Shown here: positions 27,028 through 34,361 of the stretch, piece after piece
Layout of the letters: every line of letters begins with the position of its first letter
Position numbering within the stretch: position 1 is the first letter of the stretch
Assembly: GCF_005434945.1 (NCBI RefSeq)
Contig: NZ_SKCH01000022.1
Coordinates: 1-59,424, forward strand
From: Prescottella subtropica
GTDB taxonomy: Bacteria > Actinomycetota > Actinomycetes > Mycobacteriales > Mycobacteriaceae
Length of the DNA stretch: 59,424 bases
Direction of reading: 5' to 3'
Made by a program: the position numbers and the translations under genes
The notes under the pieces: model-generated
Seen by the model: only the letters and a program-made list of their open reading frames with translations
Database searches by the model: none
Told to the model about the DNA's origin: nothing

Positions 27028-27561
27028 ATGGCGTACGACCCGTACGACGCACTGCCGTCCCTGCCGTCCTTCACCCTGACGTCCGAGCAGGTCACCGACG
27101 GTGCCCCGCTGCACAACGATCAGGTCAGCGGCATCTTCGGTGCCGGCGGCCGCGACATCTCGCCGCAGCTGTCGTGGTCCGGCTTCCCCGCCGAGACCAA
27201 GAGCTTCGCCGTCACCATGTTCGACCCCGACGCCCCCACCGCGTCCGGTTTCTGGCACTGGGCCGTCGCGAACATTCCGGCGTCGACGACGTCGCTGGCT
27301 GCCGACGCCGGCGACGAGACCGGCTCCGGCCTGCCCGACGGTGCGGTGACGTTGCGCAACGACGGCGGCCTGGCCCGTTTCCTCGGCGCCTGCCCGCCGT
27401 CCGGACACGGTCCGCACCGCTACATGTTCGTCGTCCACGCCCTCGACGTCGAACGCCTCGACGACGTCACCGCCGACTCCACGCCGGCGTTCCTCGGCTT
27501 CAACCTGTTCTTCCACGCCATCGCCCGCGCCGTCGTCACCGGCACGTACGAAGAGAAGTAG
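27028..27561 (+). CDS. YbhB/YbcL-type PEBP (Raf-kinase-inhibitor-like) protein
   Basis: A 177-residue protein of the phosphatidylethanolamine-binding fold. Motifs are [40 protein letters not shown] (anion-pocket DPDxPxxxxFWHW) and [20 protein letters not shown] (second PEBP signature). It matches mycobacterial Rv2140c and keeps its place after the M20 peptidase, 18 bp downstream with a GAGAGAGGAA binding site. Ligand and role are not settled in bacteria. The operon ends at the repeated hairpin that follows. Confidence 0.93.
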   Translation: MAYDPYDALPSLPSFTLTSEQVTDGAPLHNDQVSGIFGAGGRDISPQLSWSGFPAETKSFAVTMFDPDAPTASGFWHWAVANIPASTTSLAADAGDETGSGLPDGAVTLRNDGGLARFLGACPPSGHGPHRYMFVVHALDVERLDDVTADSTPAFLGFNLFFHAIARAVVTGTYEEK

Positions 27562-27570
27562 CGGACAGTG

Positions 27571-27625
27571 CTGCGGGAGGTTGCTGCACCATCGCCCGAG
27601 TGGCGGTCGCAGTAACCTCCCGCAG
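27571..27625 (+). repeat. Dispersed hairpin element, copy 1 (terminator-like)
   Basis: CTGCGGGAGGTT pairs with AACCTCCCGCAG, and the loop carries a core shared with copies at 30495-30530 and 31185-31220: TTGCTGC, CCATCGCCCGAGTGGCG, then GCAGTAAC. It sits 10 bases after the PEBP stop. Confidence 0.75.
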
Positions 27626-27667
27626 TGGCGTCAGTGGCGTCAGTGGCGTCAGTGGCGTCAGTGGCAC
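27623..27667 (+). repeat. Tandem 9-bp repeat, five units
   Basis: Four exact units of CAGTGGCGT and a fifth ending CAC. It is non-coding, between the hairpin and the promoter at 27683, and is probably variable in copy number between strains. Confidence 0.9.
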
Positions 27668-27682
27668 CCGGTCCCGAAGTTG

Positions 27683-27712
27683 TTGCGGGACTGCAGTCCT
27701 TGCCGCTACAGT
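27683..27712 (+). promoter_or_regulatory. Sigma70-like promoter of the cassette leader
   Basis: TTGCGG (27683-27688) and TACAGT (27707-27712) are separated by 18 bp, predicting a start near 27719 and a leader of about 175 nt. AGTTGTTGCGG around the -35 recurs in the second cassette promoter at 28258-28267. Confidence 0.55.
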
Positions 27713-27741
27713 GTCACAGGTCGAACCGGACAGGTTCGGCA

Positions 27742-27887
27742 GCTTCACGAGATGCGGTCGCCAAGCTCCGACTTGATCGCACACCAACCCCACGGCGTTT
27801 CCGGGGTGGTTCGGATGACGAAGCGGTCCCGCACCATCCGGTGCAGGGCAAGTGCGCCCCCGTCCGCGGCGGGCATCACCGCAGGAG
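27742..27887 (+). ncRNA. Structured leader RNA motif, copy A
   Basis: 146 bases, nearly identical to the stretch at 29449-29592 and ending in the ribosome binding site (GCAGGAG) of the next gene. Visible helices are P1 27753-27759 with 27775-27781 (loop GCCAAGCTCCGACTT), P2 27783-27791 with 27803-27810 (one bulge), P3 27831-27835 with 27840-27844, P4 GGGC/GCCC 27846-27859, and a weak P5 over 27859-27873. P1 differs from copy B by compensating changes while its loop is kept. It does not look like the TPP, cobalamin, SAM, FMN, glycine or ydaO riboswitches I know. Cis-regulation of the downstream gene is inferred. Confidence 0.65.
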
Positions 27888-27894
27888 AAAATTC

Positions 27895-28218
27895 ATGACC
27901 CACACTCTGGCAGCCGACGCACGATTCACCGCACTGCTGGCCGCGAACGCGTGCCCCGTCACCTACTCGACCACCGACGTCGCCGGCCTCTTCGGCAAGA
28001 CCCCGCAGTGGGTGTACTGGGTGCTGCGCGGAGGCGTCACCCGCTCCGACGGCAGCCTCATCGAACCCGAACGTGTCGGCAAGAGCGCGCGACGCCGCTT
28101 CACCCTCGCCGACATCGAAGACATCACGGTCGCGCTCTACTACCGCGGCACCCTCAGCGGCGACAACGCCCGCCGGGTCATCGCCGCCCTCGACGAGACG
28201 GGGGCGTCCGCAGCCTGA
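27895..28218 (+). CDS. Small helix-turn-helix (excisionase/AlpA-like) protein
   Basis: A 107-residue protein with TTDVAGLFGKTPQWVYWVLR, a winged helix-turn-helix of the AlpA/MerR type, followed by a wing (GKSARRRFTLADIEDITVAL) and a helical end (GDNARRVIAALDETG). It resembles small DNA-binding proteins of actinobacterial phages and islands. The ATG follows GCAGGAGAAAATTC, the end of the structured leader, so its translation could be set by that RNA. First gene of the accessory cassette inserted between the PEBP and pyrD genes. Target unknown. Confidence 0.75.
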   Translation: MTHTLAADARFTALLAANACPVTYSTTDVAGLFGKTPQWVYWVLRGGVTRSDGSLIEPERVGKSARRRFTLADIEDITVALYYRGTLSGDNARRVIAALDETGASAA

Positions 28219-28261
28219 GTCCTGTGCCGGACAACCGGCAGGCCGCGCATGTCCGCAGTTG

Positions 28262-28290
28262 TTGCGGATGCGCAGTTACTGCGGTAGCGT
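28262..28290 (+). promoter_or_regulatory. Leaderless promoter
   Basis: TTGCGG (28262-28267) and TAGCGT (28285-28290) with a 17-bp spacer place transcription start at about 28296, the A of the next gene's ATG. The mRNA would be leaderless. The -35 context AGTTGTTGCGG matches the promoter at 27683. Confidence 0.6.
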
Positions 28291-28295
28291 GGGGC

Positions 28296-28673
28296 ATGTC
28301 CAATCGTTACACCCGCATCCGCTCCGAACTCGATCTCGCTGAATCTGCTGATGCCCCAACGGCATTGGCGCATCTTCGGGCCGTGCTCGACGAGGTGCGT
28401 CAACTGCTCGACGAGCAACTCGCCCACGCGGTCGTCGACGACGAAATGTCGCTGCGTGCCGCCGGTGCGGAGGCAGGGATGACCGAGAACGCGGTCGGCC
28501 CCCGCTTGGGCGCCACCGTGATGCTCGCCCCCTACGTCCGCCCGGACGGCCGGATCACGGCCAAGGAAGTCCAGCGGGCCCGCTACGACAAGAAGAACGG
28601 CATGCCGGCGCCCGCTCCGGCCGCTACACCGGTGTCGAAACCGATGCGGTTCACGCCGCGTCGCACCACCTGA
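28296..28673 (+). CDS. Orphan cassette protein
   Basis: A 125-residue soluble protein. The first 65 residues form a helical, acidic segment (DAPTALAHLRAVLDEVRQLL then DEQLAHAVVD). A possible helix-turn-helix-like stretch, SLRAAGAEAGMTENAVGPRL, follows, and the end is basic and Pro/Ala-rich (APAATPVSKPMRFTPRRTT). No family is recognised. The ATG coincides with the predicted transcription start. The VWA gene begins 38 bp downstream and is probably on the same transcript. Confidence 0.6.
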   Translation: MSNRYTRIRSELDLAESADAPTALAHLRAVLDEVRQLLDEQLAHAVVDDEMSLRAAGAEAGMTENAVGPRLGATVMLAPYVRPDGRITAKEVQRARYDKKNGMPAPAPAATPVSKPMRFTPRRTT

Positions 28674-28711
28674 CCGCGAAGAAACATCTGTTCCCGAAGA
28701 GAGGACCCGCT

Positions 28712-29353
28712 GTGGCCGACCTGGATCTGACCCGTCTCGTGTTCCTGCTCGATCGTTCCGGCTCGATGCGCAGCATCCAATCCGACGTCGAAGGCGGCTT
28801 CGCCGCGTTCATCGAGGACCAGCGTGCCGCCGCCGGCGACTGCACGGTCACCCTGGCCCAGTTCGACAACCACTATGAGGTCGTCTACCAGGATGTTCCG
28901 ATCGGTGAGGTTCCCGAGCTGGACCTGCAACCGCGGGGCGGGACCGCACTGCTCGACGCGATGGGCACCCTCGTCACCGGGTTGAGCGCCGACATCGCCG
29001 CCCTACCCGAAAACGAGCGTCCGGGTACGGTGATCGTCGCGATCATGACCGACGGCCACGAGAACGCCAGCCGTGAATGGACCCACCCCGCGATCAAAGC
29101 CCTCGTGGAGATGCAGACTGCCCAATTCGACTGGCAGTTCCTGTATCTGGGCGCCGACCAGGACGCCATCGAGGTCGGCTCCCGGATCGGCGTCAAACGG
29201 GAACAGTCCGTGACCTACAGCAAGGGCAAGTCCCGCGAAGCGATGGCTGCCGCGTCCGCCAACATCCGCGGCTACCGCGCCGTCAAACCCGTCAACCCGT
29301 CCGCCCCCATGCCCGCATTCACCGACGCGCAACGCGCCGACCTCGACGACTGA
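28712..29353 (+). CDS. Stand-alone von Willebrand factor A-domain protein
   Basis: A 213-residue protein that is essentially one VWA domain. It begins LVFLLDRSGSMRSIQSDVEG, giving the MIDAS motif DxSxS (DRSGS), with GGTALLDAMG supplying the MIDAS threonine and VAIMTDGHENAS the MIDAS aspartate. All metal-ion residues are therefore present, and the domain should bind Mg or Mn and a partner protein. There is no signal peptide, so it acts in the cytosol. Short VWA proteins of this type occur in actinobacterial islands and phages. The neighbouring hydrolase, under the same kind of RNA leader, is a possible partner. GTG start with GAAGAGAGGA upstream. Confidence 0.85.
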   Translation: MADLDLTRLVFLLDRSGSMRSIQSDVEGGFAAFIEDQRAAAGDCTVTLAQFDNHYEVVYQDVPIGEVPELDLQPRGGTALLDAMGTLVTGLSADIAALPENERPGTVIVAIMTDGHENASREWTHPAIKALVEMQTAQFDWQFLYLGADQDAIEVGSRIGVKREQSVTYSKGKSREAMAAASANIRGYRAVKPVNPSAPMPAFTDAQRADLDD

Positions 29354-29448
29354 GCGCGACGCCCTCACCTGCAGCACCCTGCGCAGACGCGTGCCTGCAG
29401 GTGGGGAACCGGGCCGGCCGTCGTGCACCGATTCCTACGATTGAACAC

Positions 29449-29592
29449 GCTTCACGAGATGCAGCGCCAAGCTCCGACTGGCTGCACACCAACCCCACGG
29501 CGTTTCCGGGGTGGTTCGGATGACGAAGCGGCCCGGCACTATTCGGTGCAGGGCAAGTGCGCCCCCGTCCGCGGCGGGCATCACCGCAGGAG
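29449..29592 (+). ncRNA. Structured leader RNA motif, copy B
   Basis: 144 bases matching the leader at 27742-27887 at most positions. P1 is TGCAGC (29460-29465) with GCTGCA (29481-29486), versus a 7-bp helix of different sequence in copy A; the one-base change on each side explains the 2-base length difference. P3 is GCACT/GGTGC with an ATTC loop. P2, P4 and the 3' GCAGGAG are unchanged. TACGAT at 29436-29441 could be its -10 box, making the motif the 5' end of the transcript. The GTG of the hydrolase gene follows 6 bases later. Confidence 0.65.
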
Positions 29593-29598
29593 TGATCC

Positions 29599-30483
29599 GT
29601 GAAAGTGTTCTACAGCCGTGACTACGTCGGCTCCGCCCACGCCTTCGACACCACCCGCAAAGCCGGGTGGATCGCCGAATCCCTGCTCACCCAACCTGTT
29701 CCCGGGGTGCAACTGACGCGTCCGCGGGCGTTGACCGTCGAACAGATCACCCGCGTCCACGACGCCGACTATGTGGACGCCGTCGTCACCGGCGCATGTC
29801 TCGATCTCGCCGAATCGCAGGGCTTCGAGTGGGATCCGGGACTCGCCCCGATGGTGCAGGCCTCCAACGGGGGCGCGGTCGAGGCCGCGCTCGCGGCGCT
29901 GCGGGACGGGGTCGCCGGATCGCTGTCGTCGGGCCTGCACCATGCCCGCTACGACTCCGGCGCCGGGTTCTGCACGTTCAACGGACTCGTCCTCGCCGCC
30001 TGCGCCGCGCAGGATGCGGGTGCGGCCAACGTGCTGATCCTCGACCTCGATGCGCACTGCGGCGGCGGCACCGCGTCGCTGATCGCCGGCCGGGACGGGA
30101 TCTGGCAGGCCGACGTGTCCGTCGACTGCTACGACTACTACGTCGCCGACGACCGCACCGATCTGGCGGAGGTGTGCGACGCCGGCCGCTACCTCGGGGA
30201 GGTCGGCCAGTCCCTGAGCCGGATCGAGCGTCTCGCCCCGAGATTCGACCTCGTGATCTACAACGCCGGAATGGACCCCTACCAGGGGTGCGCGGTCGGT
30301 GGCCTCGACGGTGTCACCGCCGACACCCTCGCCCGACGCGAACAACTCGTGTTCCGGTGGTGCCGCGACCGTCGTATCCCCGTCGCCTTCGTTCTCGCCG
30401 GCGGCTACGTCGGCACCCGCCTGGACCGGGACCTGCTCGTCGCCCTGCACCGGTCCACCGTCACCGCCGCCGCGGCGGCGTGA
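29599..30483 (+). CDS. Histone-deacetylase-superfamily hydrolase
   Basis: A 294-residue arginase/deacetylase-fold enzyme. HHARYDSGAGFCTFNGLVLA contains the paired active-site histidines and the GFC-x-FN loop. LILDLDAHCGGGTASL gives the zinc-binding Asp and His, and VIYNAGMDPYQGCAVGG the third zinc-binding Asp. LAGGYVGT is the C-terminal glycine loop. All catalytic positions appear intact. Bacterial relatives deacetylate acetylated lysines, polyamines or acetoin-pathway substrates; which applies here is unknown. It starts at GTG right after RNA leader copy B and ends just before hairpin copy 2. Last plus-strand gene of the cassette. Confidence 0.85.
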   Translation: MKVFYSRDYVGSAHAFDTTRKAGWIAESLLTQPVPGVQLTRPRALTVEQITRVHDADYVDAVVTGACLDLAESQGFEWDPGLAPMVQASNGGAVEAALAALRDGVAGSLSSGLHHARYDSGAGFCTFNGLVLAACAAQDAGAANVLILDLDAHCGGGTASLIAGRDGIWQADVSVDCYDYYVADDRTDLAEVCDAGRYLGEVGQSLSRIERLAPRFDLVIYNAGMDPYQGCAVGGLDGVTADTLARREQLVFRWCRDRRIPVAFVLAGGYVGTRLDRDLLVALHRSTVTAAAAA

Positions 30484-30486
30484 CCT

Positions 30487-30537
30487 GCGGGCTGTTGCTG
30501 CGCCATCGCCCGAGTGGCGTGCACAGCAACAGCCCGC
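30487..30537. repeat. Dispersed hairpin element, copy 2
   Basis: GCGGGCTGTTGCTG (30487-30500) pairs perfectly with CAGCAACAGCCCGC (30524-30537), and an inner CGCCA/TGGCG helix carries the shared core. It lies between convergent 3' ends, so it should terminate both. Confidence 0.8.
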
Positions 30538-30548
30538 GTCGGACGTTG

Positions 30549-31103
30549 TTACGCGATCCACACCGGCCCGGTCGTGCCCGTCACCACCCACTGCCCGTCG
30601 ACGTGGTCGAGCACGTAGGTGAGCCAGATGCCGCAGTCGCCACCACACCATGCCGAGGCGCCGACCTGGACGGCGCCGTCGTCCTGGTGCGCGGGTGCAT
30701 CGAGGGCGACGACGAAACCGTCCTCGTCACCGCCGACCACGCCGCCACGGCCCGTAATCGCCGGTTGCTCGGCGGGGGTGACGAACTCCACCGGCGCGAG
30801 TGGAGCGGACAGCTCCGTGACCTCGCGCTTCACATCCTCGTCGAACAGGGGACCATCGGCCTCGGGTCGCAGATCTGCATTCTGCGGAATGATCCTGTCC
30901 ACGACGCGGATCGTCCCGGCCGGCGCCGACATGCCGCCGACCGGATTGTCGACGGTCGTGAGCTGCCGCAGGACGGTCGCATAGATCTGCGACTGCTCAC
31001 TCGGTGGTGGTGGCGGGGCGTCGGCGTCGACGGGACCGGTGCCCGCACACCCGGCCGAGACGGCGGCGACGGCAACAGCGGTAATCGCTGCTCGAAGGTT
31101 CAT
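30549..31103 (-). CDS. Putative lipoprotein
   Basis: A 184-residue exported protein. The signal peptide MNLRAAITAVAVAAVSAGC has a lipobox with the lipid-modified Cys19, followed by a Pro-rich spacer (DADAPPPPPSEQSQ). The mature domain contains YATVLRQLTTVDNP, VVDRIIPQNADLRP and a C-terminal SAWCGGDCGIWLTYVLDHVD with a CxxxC pair. The end (GQWVVTGTTGPVWIA) resembles small DUF-type outer-face domains, but I cannot name it. It converges with the hydrolase gene across hairpin copy 2. Start chosen to place the signal peptide at the N-terminus. Confidence 0.7.
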   Translation of the reverse strand: MNLRAAITAVAVAAVSAGCAGTGPVDADAPPPPPSEQSQIYATVLRQLTTVDNPVGGMSAPAGTIRVVDRIIPQNADLRPEADGPLFDEDVKREVTELSAPLAPVEFVTPAEQPAITGRGGVVGGDEDGFVVALDAPAHQDDGAVQVGASAWCGGDCGIWLTYVLDHVDGQWVVTGTTGPVWIA

Positions 31104-31165
31104 GCGCCGAACTCTATGTCCGCGGGCGCAGAATTCGGGCGATCCGGAAATCGGGTGCAGACGCC

Positions 31166-31238
31166 GACGGCCCGCCGTGGGCGGTTGCTGCGCCATCGTT
31201 CGAGTGGCGTCCGCAGCAACAGCCCGCGGCGGGCCGTC
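31166..31238. repeat. Dispersed hairpin element, copy 3 (long form)
   Basis: An outer 12-bp helix, GACGGCCCGCCG with CGGCGGGCCGTC, extends an inner GGGCGGTTGCTGCG / CGCAGCAACAGCCCG helix, with the shared core between. It follows pyrD (minus strand) by 12 bases and fits a terminator. Confidence 0.75.
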
Positions 31239-31250
31239 CAGTGGGTGGGG

Positions 31251-32318
31251 TCAGCGCGCCCCGGCGCCGACCGCCTGGGCGATGGACGAGAATCCGGCGT
31301 CGCGGACCTTGCGGGCGAGGCCCTTGTGGAGTTTCTTGGCGTAGAACGGGCCGCCGTAGATGAAGCCGGTGTAGCCCTGGACGAGGGTGGCGCCGGCGAG
31401 GATGCGTTCCCACGCCTGGTCGACGGTTTCGATGCCGCCGACGGAGATGATCGTCAGGGTGTCGCCGACGCGGGCGTGCAGGCGGCGCAGCACCTCGAGG
31501 GAGCGGGCGGCGACGGGTGCACCGGACAGGCCGCCGGCCCCGATCTCGTCGATGCGGGACTGCGGGGTCGCGAGGCCGGTGCGGGAGATCGTGGTGTTGG
31601 TGGCGACGATGCCCGCCAACCCGAGTTCGACGGCGAGGTCGGCGACGGCGTCGACGTCCTCGTCGGACAGGTCGGGTGCGATCTTCACGAGTACCGGGAT
31701 GTGGACGCACTCGAGGACGGCGGCGAGCAGTGGGCGCAGCGATTCGACGGCCTGCAGGTCCCGCAGTCCCGGCGTGTTGGGGGAGCTGACGTTGACGACG
31801 AGGAAGTCGGCCAGGGGCCCGAGGAGTTGCGCGCTGGCGGTGTAGTCGCCGGCTGCCTCGTCGGCGGGCACGATCTTTGTCTTGCCGATGTTGGCGCCGA
31901 TCGGCACGTCCCCGCGGCGGTGCCGCAGATAGTTCGCCGCGTTCCCGGCACCGTGGTTGTTGAAGCCCATCCGGTTGATCAGCGCCCGGTCGTCGGGCAG
32001 CCGGAACAGGCGCGGCGCCGGGTTACCGGGCTGCGCCTGCGCGGTGACGGTGCCGACCTCGGCGAACCCGAAGCCCAGCGGACCCCACGTGTCGACGCCG
32101 GTGGCGTCCTTGTCGAACCCGGCGGCCAGACCGACCGGGGCGGGGAAGTCCACCCCGAACGCGCGGGTCCGCAGCACCGGATCGTCGACGACGAGGACCT
32201 TCGCGACCAGCGCCCGGATCGGCGCGAACCGGGTGACCAGGCGCATCGCGGCGAACGCGAGATGGTGGATGCGTTCCGGTGGAACCCGGAACATCAGACG
32301 CAGAATCAGGTAGTACAC
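31251..32318 (-). CDS. pyrD: Dihydroorotate dehydrogenase (quinone), class 2
   Basis: A 355-residue FMN enzyme that oxidises dihydroorotate to orotate with quinone in pyrimidine synthesis. The N-terminal extension, [19 protein letters not shown], is the membrane-associating part that marks class 2. [52 protein letters not shown] (catalytic serine in the usual place for class 2) and [20 protein letters not shown] (FMN phosphate loop) are all present. GTG start. Conserved neighbour of the LppL-like and YbhB genes in mycobacteria; here the accessory cassette separates it from YbhB. Confidence 0.96.
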   Translation of the reverse strand: MYYLILRLMFRVPPERIHHLAFAAMRLVTRFAPIRALVAKVLVVDDPVLRTRAFGVDFPAPVGLAAGFDKDATGVDTWGPLGFGFAEVGTVTAQAQPGNPAPRLFRLPDDRALINRMGFNNHGAGNAANYLRHRRGDVPIGANIGKTKIVPADEAAGDYTASAQLLGPLADFLVVNVSSPNTPGLRDLQAVESLRPLLAAVLECVHIPVLVKIAPDLSDEDVDAVADLAVELGLAGIVATNTTISRTGLATPQSRIDEIGAGGLSGAPVAARSLEVLRRLHARVGDTLTIISVGGIETVDQAWERILAGATLVQGYTGFIYGGPFYAKKLHKGLARKVRDAGFSSIAQAVGAGAR

Positions 32319-32371
32319 GAATCTCCCTAGATGGCGGGGACGGGGTGGGGCGGGGTCGGTGCCGAGCGGGG

Positions 32372-33385
32372 TCAGCCGGCCAGCGGGATCCGCTGCAGGC
32401 CGTCCCCGGTCGCCGACCCGACCAGCAGGGCACCGCCGGCGGTGTCGACCGCGACCGAGTTCGGTTGGCGGACCGTGTCGAAGCGCATCTTCTCGACGGG
32501 GATGCCGGTGGAGAGGTCGAAGCCGACCACCGTGTTGTCGGCGGTGCGTGTCACCCAGGCCAGGTCGGTGCGCTCGTCGTAGGCGATGCCGTACGGGCTG
32601 CCCGCGACCGGGTACCGCTGCCGCATGATCAGCTCGTCGGCGGTGAACACCAGCAGTTCACCGCCGCGGGTGTCGACGACCAGGATGCGGCCGTACTCGT
32701 CGGTGACGAGGTTGGTGGCGCCCTCCCCGGCGCGCAGGGCCAGCCCGAGCTTGCTGTCCCCGAGATCGATCTCGGTGAGCGACGTCTGCCCGCGGTCCAG
32801 GGCGCTGAGGTCGTCGCCGGTGACGGCGAGCGCGTCCACCGAGGCGAGACCCGAGATGGTCTCGGTCTCGCCGCCGATGCCGGCGAGGACCTGGATGCGG
32901 CCGTCGGCCAGGCCCACCGCGAGACGTCCGTCGTCCAGGAATGCCGCCGAGCGGGCGTCACCGTCGATCGGGGACGACGTCGACGTCGACACTGCTCCAG
33001 CGATCCCGGACACGATGTCGACGATCTGCACCTCGCCGTCCATCGGCGCGAGCAGCCGGCCCTCGGGGGCGAGGGTGAGTTGGGCGGCGGTGCCGTCGAG
33101 GGCGACCTCGCGTGTCGGCGTGCCGGCGGTCTGCAGCAGCACCCGGGTGCCGCCGTCGACGAGGATCGCGGTCGTGTTCGTCGACGGATCGAACACGAGC
33201 GCGTCGATCGATCGTCCGAGGTTCTCGACGGTGCCGGCCGGGGAGAGCGCGGCGGGGGAGTCGGCGGCGGTGGCCACCGGAATCGTCTTGAGGTCGTCCC
33301 CGCCCTGCTCCGTCGAGCATCCGGCCGTCAGCAACAGGGCGACGCCGATCGCGACGGCCGTGACGCGTGGGGCAGATATTCGCAT
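32372..33385 (-). CDS. LppL-like lipoprotein, beta-propeller
   Basis: A 337-residue lipoprotein. The signal peptide [20 protein letters not shown] leads to a lipobox with Cys23. The mature chain is built of repeating blades ([78 protein letters not shown]), a YVTN-type propeller probably of six or seven blades on the outer face of the membrane. It occupies the place of lppL (Rv2138) next to pyrD, so orthology is likely. Function is unknown; propellers usually bind proteins or ligands. ATG at 33385. Confidence 0.85.
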   Translation of the reverse strand: MRISAPRVTAVAIGVALLLTAGCSTEQGGDDLKTIPVATAADSPAALSPAGTVENLGRSIDALVFDPSTNTTAILVDGGTRVLLQTAGTPTREVALDGTAAQLTLAPEGRLLAPMDGEVQIVDIVSGIAGAVSTSTSSPIDGDARSAAFLDDGRLAVGLADGRIQVLAGIGGETETISGLASVDALAVTGDDLSALDRGQTSLTEIDLGDSKLGLALRAGEGATNLVTDEYGRILVVDTRGGELLVFTADELIMRQRYPVAGSPYGIAYDERTDLAWVTRTADNTVVGFDLSTGIPVEKMRFDTVRQPNSVAVDTAGGALLVGSATGDGLQRIPLAG

Positions 33386-33494
33386 GGGGATGCTCCTCGA
33401 AAAGATGCCGGGGTCGGGACGATCACCCACCAGCATTCCTGATCGACCGGACCGGCCGGAATCCGAGTCGCCCCGGCGTGAGGCACGCGACAGT

Positions 33495-34361
33495 TCAGGA
33501 GCCGGTGGATGCGTCGTCGTCGCGGCGCGGCAGCACCAGCGTCGCCCCCGACCGCGGATGCGGGAACACCTCGACCGGATGCTTGTAGACGCGGGAGAGC
33601 AGCTCGTCGGTGAGAACCTCGGACGGGGGGCCGTCGGCGGATGCCTTCCCGTCCTCGAGGACACAGATCCGGTCCGCGTAGGCGGCGGCGAGTCCCAGGT
33701 CGTGCAGCACGACGACGACGGCGGCACCGGCGCGTGCCCGGTCCCGCGCGATCTGCATGACGGTTTCCTGATGCCCGAGGTCGAGGGCGGCGGTGGGCTC
33801 GTCGAGCAGGATCGTCTCCGTCGACTGCGCCAGCACCCTGGCCAGCGCGACCCGGGCCCGCTCACCACCGGACAGCACGGTGAACGCGCGGTCCGCGAGA
33901 TGCCGGACGTCGCAGATGTCGAGACAGTCGTCGACGCGTCGGTCGTCGTCGTCGGCCTGCGAGGTCCGCGCCCAGGGTGCCCGGCCCATCCGCACCACCT
34001 GCCGGGCGGTGAAGGAGAAGCCGACGGTGTGCTGCTGCGGCAGCACCGCGCGGCGGCGGGCCATCTCCGGCGCCGACCACGACGCGAGGGGGGTGCCGTC
34101 GAGTTCGATGGTGCCGGCGACCACCGGCTGATCCCCGGACAGTGCCGCCAGTAGCGTCGACTTGCCGGCACCGTTGGGCCCGACCAGAGCCAGGATCTCG
34201 CCGGCGCGGACGTCGACGCTCACGTTCTCGAGCACGAGACGGCCGCCGCGTTCGACGCTGATGTCGGTGGCGCGCATCGTGACGGTGCCGCGCGTGGTGG
34301 CGGCGGGCGCGGTGTCGTCGTGCCCGAACAGCCCGCGGGCCCGGTCGAGGAGCGAGGTCAT
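33495..34361 (-). CDS. hmuV: Heme ABC transporter ATP-binding protein
   Basis: A 288-residue ATPase of the HmuV/FecE type that powers heme uptake. Walker A is LVGPNGAGKSTLLAALSGD, the signature is LSGGERARVALARVLAQS, Walker B is ILLDEPTAALDLGHQ and the switch is VLHDLGLAAAYADR. An extra N-terminal segment of about 30 residues precedes the domain. Start: the ATG at 34361 overlaps the hmuU stop (TAATG) and has GGAGG 9 bases upstream; an ATG at 34370 would leave no spacing. It is the last gene of the operon. Confidence 0.92.
   Translation of the reverse strand: MTSLLDRARGLFGHDDTAPAATTRGTVTMRATDISVERGGRLVLENVSVDVRAGEILALVGPNGAGKSTLLAALSGDQPVVAGTIELDGTPLASWSAPEMARRRAVLPQQHTVGFSFTARQVVRMGRAPWARTSQADDDDRRVDDCLDICDVRHLADRAFTVLSGGERARVALARVLAQSTETILLDEPTAALDLGHQETVMQIARDRARAGAAVVVVLHDLGLAAAYADRICVLEDGKASADGPPSEVLTDELLSRVYKHPVEVFPHPRSGATLVLPRRDDDASTGS

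Noticed and set aside
27623-27667. Possible CRISPR array
   Set aside because: The units are 9 bp, directly adjacent and without spacers, and no cas gene is present.
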